In this document: positions 55,219 to 64,000 of the stretch, piece after piece
Layout of the letters: each line of letters opens with the position of its first letter
Numbering within the stretch: position 1 is the stretch's first letter
DNA from: Rhizobium leguminosarum bv. trifolii WSM1325
Lineage (GTDB): Bacteria > Pseudomonadota > Alphaproteobacteria > Rhizobiales > Rhizobiaceae
DNA length: 64,000 nucleotides
Direction of reading: 5' to 3'
Assembly (NCBI GenBank): GCA_000023185.1
Contig: CP001622.1
Coordinates: forward strand, 3,467,501 to 3,531,500
Position numbers and translations under genes: made by a program
The notes under the pieces: model-generated
Databases searched by the model: none
What the model was told of the DNA's origin: nothing
Seen by the model: only the letters and a program-made list of their open reading frames with translations

Positions 55219-55265
55219 GATGCTATCCTCTCAGATAGAAAGCCCTTCGTTGGGGAAGGGTGTCC
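55219..55265 (-). ncRNA. serC leader RNA motif
   Basis: On the minus strand, two small hairpins lie immediately before serC: CCCTTC/GAAGGG (55243-55260) with a CCCAAC loop, then CTATC/GATAG (55223-55238) with TGAGAG in the loop, which buries the ribosome binding site. This two-hairpin arrangement just before serC in alphaproteobacteria matches the published serC motif, a probable cis-regulator of translation; the ligand or signal is not known. Confidence 0.7.
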
Positions 55266-55361
55266 CGCCGCCGTGTGTATGGATCCGGCGCGTCATAGTC
55301 AAGATCGAAGTGTCGCGGGGGGAACATATTTTGACGCAGGGCGGTAGGGCCGCAATACGAA

Positions 55362-55385
55362 AAGCCGCCCTGTGGAGGGCGGCTT
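55362..55385 (-). terminator. terminator after the outer-membrane protein gene
   Basis: Stem AAGCCGCCC/GGGCGGCTT of nine base pairs with a six-base loop, followed on the minus strand by TT and a short T-run. It is 22 bases after the stop codon of the beta-barrel protein gene. Confidence 0.8.
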
Positions 55386-55406
55386 CTGATGTAAGTGAGA
55401 TCGGAC

Positions 55407-56243
55407 TTACTTGTAGATCGGCTGCTGCAGCGGGATTTCCGGCGGCGGTTCGTAGCTCGCCTGGGCGCAGCCGCCGAAGAGATAGCGGGCGCCGACTCGG
55501 GCTTCGTGGGCGGTGAGACCCTTGTCGCGGCCCGGGCCGCCATTTTCGGCATAGCCGAACATGTTGCCGCCATCGATATGCAGGTAGCGGTAGCCGACAT
55601 CGGCCTTGATGTTGCAGGTCACGTCGATTGAGGCGCCGGCCATCAGGGCGTAAGTGAAGCGCCAGTTGCCCTTGCCGCCATGGGTGACCTGGTCGTCGCA
55701 GAAGCTGCCGTCATCGGCGCAGGCGACGTTGCGCAGGTTCTTCCACTTGACGTAGGAACCGCCGATACCGGCGCCGACATAAGGCGTGACGTAGCCGTAG
55801 GTGCCGAGATCGACATAGGCGTTGGCGAGCAGCGTATAGGCGGTCAGCGAGGAGCGGTCGCTCGAGGTGCAATCCACCAGCGGGAAGCCGCACTGCCCGA
55901 CTGTCGAGCCCTTGAAATCCGCCTGGGTAAGATAGTCGAAGGTCAGATCGGTGCGCAGATAGCTGTTGATCTGATAACCGACACCGCCGCCGACTGTCCA
56001 TGCGTCGTCCAGGTCGGCGTCGTCGAAATCGACTTCCGTGGCGTTGCTGCCCTGGAAATAGCGGGCGCCGCGCAGATCGGTGAAGGCATAGCCGACATCG
56101 CCGCGCAGGTACCAGCCGGTCGCTTCGGTGACCGTCACCTCAGGCGGCTGCTCCGGGATAGGCTCGGCAGGGGCGAGGTCCGCGGAATAGGCGTTTGTCG
56201 CGATCAACAATGCGGCGAAGATGCCGGACAAGCTTCTTTTCAT
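55407..56243 (-). CDS. outer-membrane beta-barrel protein (Omp25/Omp31-like), 278 aa
   Basis: Signal peptide to about residue 21 (ATNAYSADL). The mature protein alternates hydrophobic and polar residues as in an eight-strand barrel: GWYLRGDVGYAFTDL, WTVGGGVGYQINSYLRTDLTFDYL, VTPYVGAGIGGSYVKWK, ending in a C-terminal GARYLFGG strand and a Pro-rich tail. The family is that of rhizobial/Brucella Omp25-type proteins. Four Cys in two pairs may form loop disulfides. GGAGTGGGATCC precedes ATG. Confidence 0.88.
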   Translation of the reverse strand: MKRSLSGIFAALLIATNAYSADLAPAEPIPEQPPEVTVTEATGWYLRGDVGYAFTDLRGARYFQGSNATEVDFDDADLDDAWTVGGGVGYQINSYLRTDLTFDYLTQADFKGSTVGQCGFPLVDCTSSDRSSLTAYTLLANAYVDLGTYGYVTPYVGAGIGGSYVKWKNLRNVACADDGSFCDDQVTHGGKGNWRFTYALMAGASIDVTCNIKADVGYRYLHIDGGNMFGYAENGGPGRDKGLTAHEARVGARYLFGGCAQASYEPPPEIPLQQPIYK

Positions 56244-56536
56244 GGATCCCACTCCAAAATCTCGTTGCGTCGGCAGGCTCAATCGCCGCCAATCTGGTAC
56301 GCTTCGTATGGATAATGAATTGGAAACGTTAAAAGCTGCTTAACTATAAATAGGAAGAAACGTTAAGAGAGAGATTGGCGGCAAGTTCCTCGATATAGTG
56401 AAGCTCGGCCAAAGGCTGGCAGCCCCGGAATTGCCGAAGACCGCCAGCCGCAACGCCAACAACCCCGCCCCGTCAAATCGCCAAGTCGGTTTCCTTCGCC
56501 ATCAAGTCGGTCGGCTTCACTCGGCGAATCCTGCCG

Positions 56537-56776
56537 TTACTTCCATTGCGTCGCGTTTTCGGCGGCGCAGCCGTACGGTGGCAAGGAAGTGCCAAAGGTC
56601 GTTTTGAGCTTGGCGCAGCCCCAGGCATTGATCGGGCCTGGCATGGCATTGTTGAGCGTGATGCCGACTTCATCGTAAGGGCTGTCGGTATTCGTAATGT
56701 AGCGATACCAGCGGAAACCGGTAAAGACGACGGATGCGAGAGCGATCGTCAGCAGCAGGCGCACCAATTTTTTCAT
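56537..56776 (-). CDS. small hypothetical membrane-anchored protein, 79 aa
   Basis: ATG at 56776 follows AAGGAAATATC. N-terminal helix (about 4-22) that may be a signal peptide or anchor, then a polar domain with two Cys (NAWGCAKL, PPYGCAAE). I recognise no family. It precedes the beta-barrel gene on the same strand but is separated from it by about 290 bases, of which 56283-56536 hold nothing I can support. Confidence 0.55.
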   Translation of the reverse strand: MKKLVRLLLTIALASVVFTGFRWYRYITNTDSPYDEVGITLNNAMPGPINAWGCAKLKTTFGTSLPPYGCAAENATQWK

Positions 56777-57034
56777 GATATTTCCTTTGAATGCAAACGC
56801 CGCCGTGTAGCATCCGCGTGTGGAGGTTGACAGCGCTGTCACCGAGGCATCGGCAAATTTCCGTGGATGCCGTCTCAGTGCTCACTGCGCGCCGAGATGC
56901 TGCGGCTGCCGAGGCTCGCTCCCTACCGGAAGCCAAGCTGGCAAGTCACTGACCTCTTGTCTTCGAAACGGCGGAAACGGTTCCGGCGGGAAGTCGATCC
57001 GGAGTGGATCTTCTAACCGAAGGCGCCAATAACG

Positions 57035-57062
57035 AAAAGCCGGCACTTGCGTACCGGCTTTT
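57035..57062. terminator. terminator after glmM
   Basis: AAAAGCCGG (57035-57043) with CCGGCTTTT (57054-57062), ten-base loop. It has a T-tract in both directions and lies 20 bases past the glmM stop. Confidence 0.85.
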
Positions 57063-57082
57063 GACGTTTCGTCCCGAAAAAA

Positions 57083-58435
57083 TCAGGCGGCGGTCCGGAC
57101 GTTCGAGATCGTGCCGATCAGTTCGTTGACGATGCGCTCGATCTGGGCTCGGTCGTCACCCTCGGCCATGACGCGGATCAGCGGCTCGGTGCCCGAGGGG
57201 CGGATGACGAGGCGGCCGTTCCTGGCGAGTTCAGCTTCGGCGTCGGCGATCGCCTTCTGCACCTGGATATCCTCCAGCGGCTTTCCACCGCTGATGCGGA
57301 CATTGCGCAGCAGCTGCGGCACCGGCTCGAAGCGGCGGCAGACCTCGCTGACAGTTCTTCCGGTGCGCTTGACCGCGGCCAGGATCTGCAGCGCCGCGAC
57401 AAGACCGTCGCCGGTCGTGCCGTAATCCGAAAGCACGATGTGGCCGGACTGCTCGCCGCCGACATTGTAGTTGTGCTGGCGCATATGCTCGACGACGTAG
57501 CGGTCACCGACCTTAGTCCGGGCAAGGCCGAGACCCTTGTCATCGAGGAAACGCTCGAGGCCGAGATTGGACATGACGGTCGCAACGATACCATTGCCGC
57601 GCAGCTGCTGGCTCTCGGCCCAGCTCTCGGCGATGACGGCCATCAGCTGGTCGCCGTCGACGATCGAGCCGTTCTCGTCGACGATGATGACGCGGTCCGC
57701 ATCGCCATCGAGGGCGATGCCGATATCGGCGCGCACCTCGTCGACCTTCTTCTGCAACGCGACGGGGCTGGTGGAACCGCAATTGAGATTGATGTTGGTG
57801 CCGTTCGGCTCGTTGCCGATGGTGACGACCTCGGCGCCGAGCTCCCAGAGCACGGCCGGTGCCACCTTGTAGGCAGCCCCATTGGCGCAATCGATGGCGA
57901 TCCTCAGGCCCTGCAGCGTCACGTCGCGCGGCAGCGTGCGCTTGGCATGTTCTATATAGCGGTCATGCACGCCGTCGACGCGCTTGGCGCGGCCGATATC
58001 GTCGGATTTGGCAAGCTGCGCGTTCAGGTCCTTTTCGAGCAGATCCTCGATCTCGGCCTCGATGTCGTCTGAAAGCTTGTAGCCGTCAGGGCCGAAGAGC
58101 TTGATGCCGTTATCCTCGTAAGGATTGTGCGAAGCGGAGATCATCACGCCGAGATCGGCACGCAGCGAGCGTGTCAGCATGGCAACAGCTGGTGTCGGGA
58201 TCGGGCCGAGAATAAAGGCATCGAGGCCTGCGGCCGTGAAGCCGGCGACCATGGCGTTCTCCAGCATATAGCCGGAAAGGCGCGTATCCTTGCCGATGAC
58301 GACGCGGTGGCGGTGGTTGCCGCGGCGGAAGATCGTGCCGGCGGCAATGCCGACCCGCATGGCGAGATCCGGCGTCATCGGGAAGACGTTGGATTGGCCG
58401 CGAATGCCGTCCGTACCGAAATAGCGTCTTTTCAT
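57083..58435 (-). CDS. glmM: phosphoglucosamine mutase, 450 aa
   Basis: Turns glucosamine-6-P into glucosamine-1-P for UDP-GlcNAc, and so for peptidoglycan and LPS. Phospho-Ser102 in [15 protein letters not shown], the Mg-binding Asp triad in ALDGDADR (243-247), the sugar-binding GGEQSGH and the phosphate-binding RPSGTEP near the C-terminus are all intact. Exactly 450 residues as in the family. CAGGAG precedes ATG at 58435. It follows ftsH in the usual alphaproteobacterial order, with a terminator between. Confidence 0.96.
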   Translation of the reverse strand: MKRRYFGTDGIRGQSNVFPMTPDLAMRVGIAAGTIFRRGNHRHRVVIGKDTRLSGYMLENAMVAGFTAAGLDAFILGPIPTPAVAMLTRSLRADLGVMISASHNPYEDNGIKLFGPDGYKLSDDIEAEIEDLLEKDLNAQLAKSDDIGRAKRVDGVHDRYIEHAKRTLPRDVTLQGLRIAIDCANGAAYKVAPAVLWELGAEVVTIGNEPNGTNINLNCGSTSPVALQKKVDEVRADIGIALDGDADRVIIVDENGSIVDGDQLMAVIAESWAESQQLRGNGIVATVMSNLGLERFLDDKGLGLARTKVGDRYVVEHMRQHNYNVGGEQSGHIVLSDYGTTGDGLVAALQILAAVKRTGRTVSEVCRRFEPVPQLLRNVRISGGKPLEDIQVQKAIADAEAELARNGRLVIRPSGTEPLIRVMAEGDDRAQIERIVNELIGTISNVRTAA

Positions 58436-58622
58436 CTGCACTCCTGTGCTTTCCGCGCGCCATTCAAGGCAGCGCACCGTTCCAAGCGAATCCGGCTTCA
58501 GTGGAATGTCGTCAATCCAGCAGCGTGATTCATGCTTGCCTCAATTCAGCGGAATGCCACAAAATGCGGCGAACGGCACGTAAATTAGCAAGAAAAATGA
58601 TTATATCCCGTTACCAATGGAA

Positions 58623-58656
58623 AAGGCCGGATCTCCCACTTCGGAAATCCGGCCTT
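58623..58656 (-). terminator. terminator after ftsH
   Basis: AAGGCCGGAT (58623-58632) with ATCCGGCCTT (58647-58656), followed on the minus strand by TTTT. It lies 21 bases past the ftsH stop. Confidence 0.85.
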
Positions 58657-58676
58657 GTTCAAGGTAGTGCCGCTGT

Positions 58677-60608
58677 TCAATGCGGCTGCGGTTCGAGGCC
58701 GCCTTCGGGCTCGTCACCCTTGGTGGCAGGCCGTGCGCCGGCCTTCGGAACGGCTGAGCCGCGGCTTGGCGGCGAATCATCACCGAGATCGCGGGAAGGC
58801 TTTTCGCCGCGGATCAGCGCCTTGATCTCTTCGCCGGTCAGTGTCTCGTATTCGAGCAGACCTTCGGCAAGCGCGACGAATTCGTCGTGCTTTTCCGTCA
58901 GGATCGTGCGGGCCTGCGTATAGGCTTCGTCGATCAGGCGGCGCACTTCATTGTCGATCTTCTGCGCGGTTGCTTCCGAAACATTCTTCGACTGCGAAAC
59001 CGAGTGGCCGAGGAAGACTTCCTGCTGGTTCTCGCCATAGGCGACCTGACCGAGCTGATCGGAAAAGCCCCACTGCGTGACCATGGCGCGGGCAAGCTTC
59101 GTGGCCTGTTCGATGTCGGAAGAGGCACCCGAAGTGATGTTTTCCTTGCCGAAGGTGAGCTCTTCGGCAACGCGGCCGCCCATCATGATGCAGAGGCGTG
59201 AGACCATCCACTTGTAGCTCATCGAGTAGCGGTCGCCCTCGGGAAGCTGCATGACCATGCCGAGCGCACGGCCGCGCGGAATGATCGTCGCCTTGTGCAG
59301 CGGATCGGCGACGGCCACATTGAGCGCGGTCATGGCGTGTCCGGCCTCATGGTAAGCGGTGAGCTTCTTTTCCGCCTCGGTCATCGCCGAGGAACGGCGC
59401 TCGGCGCCCATCATGATCTTGTCCTTGGCGTCCTCGAATTCCTGCATGGTGACGACGCGCTTGTTGCGGCGGGCCGCCATGAGGGCGGCTTCGTTGACGA
59501 GGTTCATCAGGTCGGCGCCGGAGAAACCGGGCGTACCGCGGGCGAGGATCTTGAGATCGACATTCGGCGCCAGCGGAACGTTGCGGGCATGCACCTTGAG
59601 AATGCGTTCGCGGCCGACGATGTCGGGGTTCGGCACCACGACCTGACGGTCGAAACGGCCGGGACGCAGCAGCGCCGGGTCGAGAACGTCGGGACGGTTG
59701 GTAGCGGCGATCAGGATCACGCCTTCATTCGCCTCGAAGCCGTCCATTTCGACCAGCAACTGGTTCAGCGTCTGCTCGCGTTCGTCATTGCCGCCGCCGA
59801 GACCGGCGCCGCGATGGCGGCCGACGGCATCGATTTCGTCGATGAAGATGATGCAGGGCGCGTTCTTCTTCGCCTGCTCGAACATATCGCGCACCCGGCT
59901 TGCGCCGACGCCGACGAACATTTCGACAAAGTCGGAGCCCGAAATGGTGAAGAAGGGCACGTTGGCTTCGCCGGCGACCGAGCGGGCGAGCAGCGTCTTG
60001 CCGGTGCCCGGAGGACCGACGAGCAGCACGCCGCGCGGGATCTTGCCACCGAGACGCTGGAACTTCTGCGGATCACGCAGGAATTCGACGATTTCCTCGA
60101 GATCCTGCTTGGCCTCGTCGACACCGGCAACGTCTTCGAAAGTCACGCGGCCATGCGCTTCGGTGAGCAGCTTGGCCTTGGACTTGCCGAAGCCCATCGC
60201 CCCGCGTGAGCCGCCCTGCATCTGCCGCATGAAGAACAGCCAGACGCCGAGAATCAGAAGCATCGGCAAAAGCGTGCCGAGATAGCTGAGGAAACCCGAA
60301 GAGCCGTCCGTTTCAGGACGGGCGGAAACCAGGACGTTCTTCGACTGCAGGCGATCGAGCAGACTGTCGTCGATCACAGGCGAATAGGTCTGAAAGGTGG
60401 TGCCATTTTCAACATAGCTTCCGGAGAGACGGTTGCCCGTGACCACGACATCCTTCACGCGGCCCGCATCGACCTCACGCAGAAACTGCGAATAAGGGAT
60501 TTCGCGGGAGCCCGTCTGCGCCGGCGCCGTCTGAAACATACTGAAAAGGGCGATCAGCAGAAGCGCTATGATCGCCCACAAGGCGAAATTACGTAAGTTA
60601 GGGTTCAT
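58677..60608 (-). CDS. ftsH: ATP-dependent zinc metalloprotease FtsH, 643 aa
   Basis: Membrane-bound AAA+ protease for quality control and LpxC/sigma-factor turnover. Two N-terminal helices (5-27 and 109-127) flank a periplasmic domain. Walker A GPPGTGKT (198-205), Walker [28 protein letters not shown], zinc site HEAGH (420-424). ATG at 60608 follows GGGGAGTTCA; a second in-frame ATG lies five codons upstream. It lies downstream of tilS on the same strand, the standard arrangement. Confidence 0.96.
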   Translation of the reverse strand: MNPNLRNFALWAIIALLLIALFSMFQTAPAQTGSREIPYSQFLREVDAGRVKDVVVTGNRLSGSYVENGTTFQTYSPVIDDSLLDRLQSKNVLVSARPETDGSSGFLSYLGTLLPMLLILGVWLFFMRQMQGGSRGAMGFGKSKAKLLTEAHGRVTFEDVAGVDEAKQDLEEIVEFLRDPQKFQRLGGKIPRGVLLVGPPGTGKTLLARSVAGEANVPFFTISGSDFVEMFVGVGASRVRDMFEQAKKNAPCIIFIDEIDAVGRHRGAGLGGGNDEREQTLNQLLVEMDGFEANEGVILIAATNRPDVLDPALLRPGRFDRQVVVPNPDIVGRERILKVHARNVPLAPNVDLKILARGTPGFSGADLMNLVNEAALMAARRNKRVVTMQEFEDAKDKIMMGAERRSSAMTEAEKKLTAYHEAGHAMTALNVAVADPLHKATIIPRGRALGMVMQLPEGDRYSMSYKWMVSRLCIMMGGRVAEELTFGKENITSGASSDIEQATKLARAMVTQWGFSDQLGQVAYGENQQEVFLGHSVSQSKNVSEATAQKIDNEVRRLIDEAYTQARTILTEKHDEFVALAEGLLEYETLTGEEIKALIRGEKPSRDLGDDSPPSRGSAVPKAGARPATKGDEPEGGLEPQPH

Positions 60609-60704
60609 TGAACTCCCCAGCATGGAACGGCCGCCTCATGGCGACCGTCTTATTCGTATCTAACATAGGGTTGCGCCGTGCGATTGCCAAGGCAACACCC
60701 CAGG

Positions 60705-62180
60705 TCAGATGGTTTTTCCGTCAATACTTCTTAAAGGCAGCCTCGCATAGGGCGCCGTCGCGAAAACCGCCGAAAGCCTGTTGGCAAAGATGAAGTCAAA
60801 TCGTGTCAAAAAGCGGTCGAAGGGTGCGAAATAGGGTGTTAGTTCGACCATGCGGGCGCATTCCTCAGTTAAAAGGTTTCCTTCGGCAGATAAAACTGGC
60901 GCGGAGGCGACGGCGCGCTTCCATGCCGCCTTGGGAAGGTGATGCATACGCCCTCTCATTCCTGTGCTTGTCACAGGAATCCAGCCACCGCGCGTCTGCG
61001 CGGTGATTGACTCAATAAAACGTGAAGTGTCGTTCGCGCCCAAGGACTTGGGCGCGCTGGATTCCTCTGACAACTCTCGGGTCAAGTCCGAGGACAGGAA
61101 TGAGGGGGCGTATAGAGTGGCGGCCTCGACCGCTATCGATGTGGACAAACCATTGCGCGCATAAAACCTTCCGTCCCAAACCCCAGCCTCTCCCGGCTGC
61201 AATAGCAAAGGCAATATCCCCCGGCTCTCGCGCGCCAGATAAAGCCCGTCACGCCTGAGATCGAACACCACCCTGCCAGCGGTCATCCGTCCGGGCTCAC
61301 TGCCGGTGACAAATGCGAGGACACGCTCCATTTGCACCCTCCCCGGCGCAAACGGCTGCCCACCGAAAACAGCTGCCAGACGGCCGAGTGCATAATTGAG
61401 AACTGCCCGATCCTGCCTCAACCCGTCAGGCATCACCTGCCCGAGCAGGCCGCCGTGAAGCCGGAAATGACGATCCAGCCATTCGGCTCCTTTTGACGAT
61501 AGAGCCGGTCGCTCTTCGCAGGCCGCTTGGATAGTCCTCTCGACACCTGCATCGACCGAAAGCTGCCGGCGCATCCGCACGCGCTCGTACGTCGTATCCT
61601 CGTTGCTGGGATCGTCGATCCACGGCACGCCCCGCTCTTTCAGGAAAGCGCGGATATCTGCCCGGGTGGAAAAAAGAAGCGGCCGTAAAATCCAGAAACT
61701 CCGGTCAAAGAGCACCGCATCCGCAATACCGGTCGAAACCTGCTCTGTTCGCATCCCACGCATCTGCAGCGTTTCGCGCTGATCGTCGAACGTATGCCCC
61801 GTGACGATGAGATCGGCTTTGAACTCTTTGGCGGCGGTGGCAAGCAAGCCATAACGTGCCTCGCGGGCCGCAGCCATGATGCCGGTTTTCGGCTTGTCGC
61901 CCTGCCAGATCATGATGGTGTGGGCAATACCGAGCGATGCACAGAGGGCTGCGACTTCGCGCGCCTCGTCTGCGGAACCGGCGCGCAACGCATGATCGAC
62001 GGTTGCAGCGTAAAGGGAAATCTTGAGATGGGGCGCGGCCTTCACGGCTTCATCGAGGAGGAGAAGCAGGCCGGTGGAATCGCTGCCGCCTGATATCGCG
62101 ACGAGAATGCGCGCGGGGCTTTGAAGCGACGTGAGAAACTGGAGGATCGCCAGTTGAGGCGATGCGGCTTCCGGAGACAT
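60705..62180 (-). CDS. tilS: tRNA(Ile)-lysidine synthase with an in-frame palindromic insert, 491 aa
   Basis: Makes lysidine at C34 of tRNA-Ile(CAT), so it reads AUA. PP-loop SGGSDS (30-35), LYAATVDHALRAGSADEA and VTGHTFDDQRET are in the N-terminal ATPase domain; a C-terminal TilS domain follows. Residues about 356-411 are encoded by a 168-base palindromic repeat element, an exact multiple of three, and are Ser/Thr/Arg-rich and unlike the family. The frame continues through it without stops, so the protein is probably expressed; effect on function unknown. It lies between cpoB and ftsH. Confidence 0.9.
   Translation of the reverse strand: MSPEAASPQLAILQFLTSLQSPARILVAISGGSDSTGLLLLLDEAVKAAPHLKISLYAATVDHALRAGSADEAREVAALCASLGIAHTIMIWQGDKPKTGIMAAAREARYGLLATAAKEFKADLIVTGHTFDDQRETLQMRGMRTEQVSTGIADAVLFDRSFWILRPLLFSTRADIRAFLKERGVPWIDDPSNEDTTYERVRMRRQLSVDAGVERTIQAACEERPALSSKGAEWLDRHFRLHGGLLGQVMPDGLRQDRAVLNYALGRLAAVFGGQPFAPGRVQMERVLAFVTGSEPGRMTAGRVVFDLRRDGLYLARESRGILPLLLQPGEAGVWDGRFYARNGLSTSIAVEAATLYAPSFLSSDLTRELSEESSAPKSLGANDTSRFIESITAQTRGGWIPVTSTGMRGRMHHLPKAAWKRAVASAPVLSAEGNLLTEECARMVELTPYFAPFDRFLTRFDFIFANRLSAVFATAPYARLPLRSIDGKTI
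60946..61113. repeat. 168-bp palindromic element inside tilS
   Basis: Terminal inverted repeats of 20 bases match at 19: ATACGCCCTCTCATTCCTGT (60946-60965) against the complement of 61094-61113. An inner 11-base pair, AGGAATCCAGC (60975-60985) with GCTGGATTCCT (61056-61066), and hairpins CACCGCGC/GCGCGGTG and GCGCCCAAG/CTTGGGCGC lie inside. This is the architecture of a small, non-autonomous palindromic repeat of Rhizobium type. Here it is in coding sequence rather than between genes. Confidence 0.85.
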
Positions 62181-62191
62181 TCCGGAAGACC

Positions 62192-63178
62192 TTAGCAGGC
62201 GAGGCGCTTCTGTTCGCTCGCAACCTTGCTTATGACGGCGCGAGAGGCCTTCGGATAACGCTTCGACACTTCGCGCAGCGTCGCGCAGGCCGTCTCGGTA
62301 TTGTCGAGGGCGGCAAGCGACATGCCGAGCTTCAACAGCATTTCCGGCGCCTTTTCCGATGTGCCGTATTTCTGATGCGCATTGAGGAAGGTCTTGGCCG
62401 CCTCATTGTACTTGCCCTGCGAATAGAGCGCTTCGCCGAGCCAGAAATTGGCGTCCGCTGCCCGCGCGCTGCTCGGGTAGTGGGTGATGTACTGCGTGAA
62501 TTCCTGCTCGGCCGTGCTGTAATCACCGGATAGCACGTGGCCATAAGCGGCCTTGTACTGGTCGGCCTCGCTGCCGAGCGAGGCGGTCTGCTGCGGCGTT
62601 TTGGTGTTGGCATCGGGGATCGGCCCGGAACCGATCGTGGCATTTTCGTCGACACTTCCGCCGATCGGATTGCCGTTCTGATCGAAATCGATCGAGCCGA
62701 GCTCCTTCGGCGGCTGGCCAAGACCGCTATTCTCAGGCACGCTGGTGGAGGGAGCCGTTTCGGCTCCCTGCGGTGCTTGGATCACCTTGGCGATATCGTC
62801 GCCGCCGGAGGCTGCCGGAGCGGCATCGGTCTCGCTCTTCTTGACAGGGGCCTTGGCGCCGCCGCCGGCACCGGTCTTTTCGAGCTGCTGGAAGCGGAAT
62901 TCATTGTCTTCCTGCTGCTTGCGGATCGTCTCCTGCATCTGCAGAAGCTGAAAGCTCATCTCTTCGATCCGGCCGTTCAGCTGCCGCAACTGCTCTTCGA
63001 GCTGCTGCACGCGGACCTCTGCATCGCCGCTCTGCACCTTGATGACGGGCGCCGCCGCCTGGTTTTCCGCGGATCGGCCGCCGAGATGTAGCCCGAAGAA
63101 GGAGGCCGAATAGGCCACCCGTTCGCTTCCGGTCACAGCCGCGAGGCAGAGCATGCCTGCCACGACAAATTTCTTCAT
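62192..63178 (-). CDS. cpoB: Tol-Pal-associated periplasmic protein CpoB/YbgF, 328 aa
   Basis: Periplasmic coordinator of cell-wall synthesis and Tol-Pal during division. The signal peptide comes first, then a coiled coil (about 50-105: VQQLEEQLRQLNGRIEEMS), a low-complexity Ala/Pro/Ser linker (about 110-200), and TPR-like repeats (about 205-328: YKAAYGHVLSGDYSTAEQEF, ANFWLGEALYSQGKYNEAAKTF). ATG at 63178 follows GGACGATACAT. Neighbour of pal as in the standard tol-pal order. Confidence 0.92.
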   Translation of the reverse strand: MKKFVVAGMLCLAAVTGSERVAYSASFFGLHLGGRSAENQAAAPVIKVQSGDAEVRVQQLEEQLRQLNGRIEEMSFQLLQMQETIRKQQEDNEFRFQQLEKTGAGGGAKAPVKKSETDAAPAASGGDDIAKVIQAPQGAETAPSTSVPENSGLGQPPKELGSIDFDQNGNPIGGSVDENATIGSGPIPDANTKTPQQTASLGSEADQYKAAYGHVLSGDYSTAEQEFTQYITHYPSSARAADANFWLGEALYSQGKYNEAAKTFLNAHQKYGTSEKAPEMLLKLGMSLAALDNTETACATLREVSKRYPKASRAVISKVASEQKRLAC

Positions 63179-63287
63179 ATGTATCGTCCTGTCCCAGTGA
63201 TTCTTCGCACCTCGATGGCACGAACAGGAGATTTTTCCAATTGCTTTCAAAAAGCAACGGAGTCTGGCCAAAGTGTGGTCAAAAAGA

Positions 63288-63315
63288 AAAGGCGGCCCCA
63301 CGCGGGACCGCCTTT
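63288..63315 (-). terminator. terminator after pal
   Basis: AAAGGCGG/CCGCCTTT stem with an inner CCC/GGG pair; the minus strand continues TTTTCTTTTT after the hairpin. It lies 26 bases past the pal stop and before cpoB, so cpoB may be partly uncoupled from the tol-pal transcript. Confidence 0.8.
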
Positions 63316-63341
63316 CGAAAAAGCGAATTGTTGCTCGGCAA

Positions 63342-63875
63342 TTACATGCCGGCGCCGCCAAGCACGGTAACCGCGCGGCGGTTCTGCGACCAGCAGGAAA
63401 TATCGTCGCAGACGGCGACCGGACGTTCCTTGCCGTAGGAAATCGTCTTCAGGCGCTGCGCCGGGACGCCGCGCGAAGCGAGATAGTCCTTGGCGGCAGC
63501 CGCACGGCGGGCGCCGAGCGCGAGATTGTATTCGCGCGTGCCGCGTTCGTCGGCATGGCCTTCGACGGTGATCTGGTAATTCGGGTAGCGGCCGAGCCAC
63601 TGGGCCTGACGGTCGAGCGTCTGCGAGGCATCGGCGCGGATCGACGAGGAGTCGGTATCGAAGAAGATGCGGTCGCCGACATTGACCGTGAAGTCCTGGG
63701 CCGAGCCCGGCGTTGCAGCGCCGCCAGCACCGCTGCCGAGGCCGAGGTCGCCGGCGCTGTTCGGCGGCTTCTTGGCGCAGCTTGCGAGCGCGAGGCCGGC
63801 GATAAGCGCGATCATGACGGGGTTGCGGGCGAAATTCTGCATGCGGCTCATTGCCGGGGTATGAATTCGGCTCAT
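63342..63875 (-). CDS. pal: peptidoglycan-associated lipoprotein Pal, 177 aa
   Basis: Outer-membrane lipoprotein binding peptidoglycan and TolB. Lipobox ALASC with Cys33 and an OmpA-like domain (about 70-170) with FFDTDSSSIRADA, VEGHADERGTREYNLALGARRA and the GKERP block. The ATG at 63875 follows GGAGACC; an in-frame ATG eight codons later would give a more conventional signal peptide length, but has no ribosome binding site. tolB would lie beyond the right end of the window. The first 16 residues contain a near-duplicated MSR motif. Confidence 0.93.
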   Translation of the reverse strand: MSRIHTPAMSRMQNFARNPVMIALIAGLALASCAKKPPNSAGDLGLGSGAGGAATPGSAQDFTVNVGDRIFFDTDSSSIRADASQTLDRQAQWLGRYPNYQITVEGHADERGTREYNLALGARRAAAAKDYLASRGVPAQRLKTISYGKERPVAVCDDISCWSQNRRAVTVLGGAGM

Positions 63876-64000
63876 GGCCGGTCTCCTTGCGATTTCATCA
63901 GGGTTTCCGGACAGTAACCGCACTCGGTTAACCGCCCCTCAAAGATTATGGTTAACAATTTGCTACTTTGTCCCTTGGCCGCTCGGTTCCATGACTTTGG

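Noticed and set aside
56398..56607. A 69-codon plus-strand frame near the outer-membrane protein gene
   Set aside because: There is no ribosome binding site, and it overlaps the better supported 79-residue gene on the other strand.

Overview
The window is high-GC chromosomal DNA of an alphaproteobacterium of the Rhizobiaceae, most likely a Rhizobium of the etli/leguminosarum group. The pointers are the pal-cpoB-tilS-ftsH-glmM order, a sitABCD operon behind boxes of the Mur (manganese-responsive Fur-like) type, a serC leader RNA ahead of serC-serA, the pobR/pobA pair, and several families of rhizobial intergenic palindromes. The assignment rests on gene content and order; no database search was run. 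There are no rRNA genes, insertion sequences, phage genes or CRISPR arrays. One tRNA gene, tRNA-Met(CAT), is present.

Layout. 0.1-5 kb: a small protein, an RsuA/RluB-type pseudouridine synthase with an overlapping phosphoribosyltransferase, an SLC13-like permease with RCK_C domains, and a long purC. 5-11.8 kb: a TetR regulator and a complete RND efflux system (adaptor, pump, outer-membrane factor) closed by a terminator. 11.9-15.8 kb: a LacI-type regulator with an operator-like palindrome at its start, then a nucleoside hydrolase and adenine deaminase for purine salvage. 16-19.7 kb: sitABCD manganese uptake behind three Mur-like boxes. 19.8-27.8 kb (minus strand): an M20 amidohydrolase, tctA-tctB-tctC and a DctB/DctD-type sigma-54 two-component pair. 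28-31.4 kb: a molybdopterin-binding oxidoreductase, then a minus-strand cobalamin-riboswitch operon (cbtB, cbtA, unknown exported protein) divergent from an atypical histidine phosphatase, and a 38-residue membrane protein. 31.6-38.8 kb: a GGDEF-EAL protein, a Pit phosphate transporter, and ackA-xfp, which together form the acetyl-phosphate end of a phosphoketolase shunt.

39.2-46.1 kb: pobR and divergent pobA, followed by a complete branched-chain-type ABC transporter in the same direction; the arrangement suggests uptake and ring hydroxylation of 4-hydroxybenzoate or a related acid. 46.1-52.3 kb: a VCBS-like secreted protein, small membrane proteins, tRNA-Met, mnmA, a 33-residue exported peptide, a PAS-GGDEF-EAL protein and a small conserved protein. 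52.3-56.8 kb: serA and serC with the leader RNA, an outer-membrane beta-barrel protein and a small protein. 57-64 kb (minus strand): glmM, ftsH, tilS, cpoB and pal.

The most unusual structures are a 168-bp palindromic element lying in frame inside tilS, the cobalamin-riboswitch cbtBA locus with an unknown third gene and a CHG-type phosphatase, three Mur-like boxes ahead of sitA, a GAFPGA variant of the sigma-54-contact loop in the DctD-like regulator, and a 33-residue exported peptide that would leave seven residues after cleavage.
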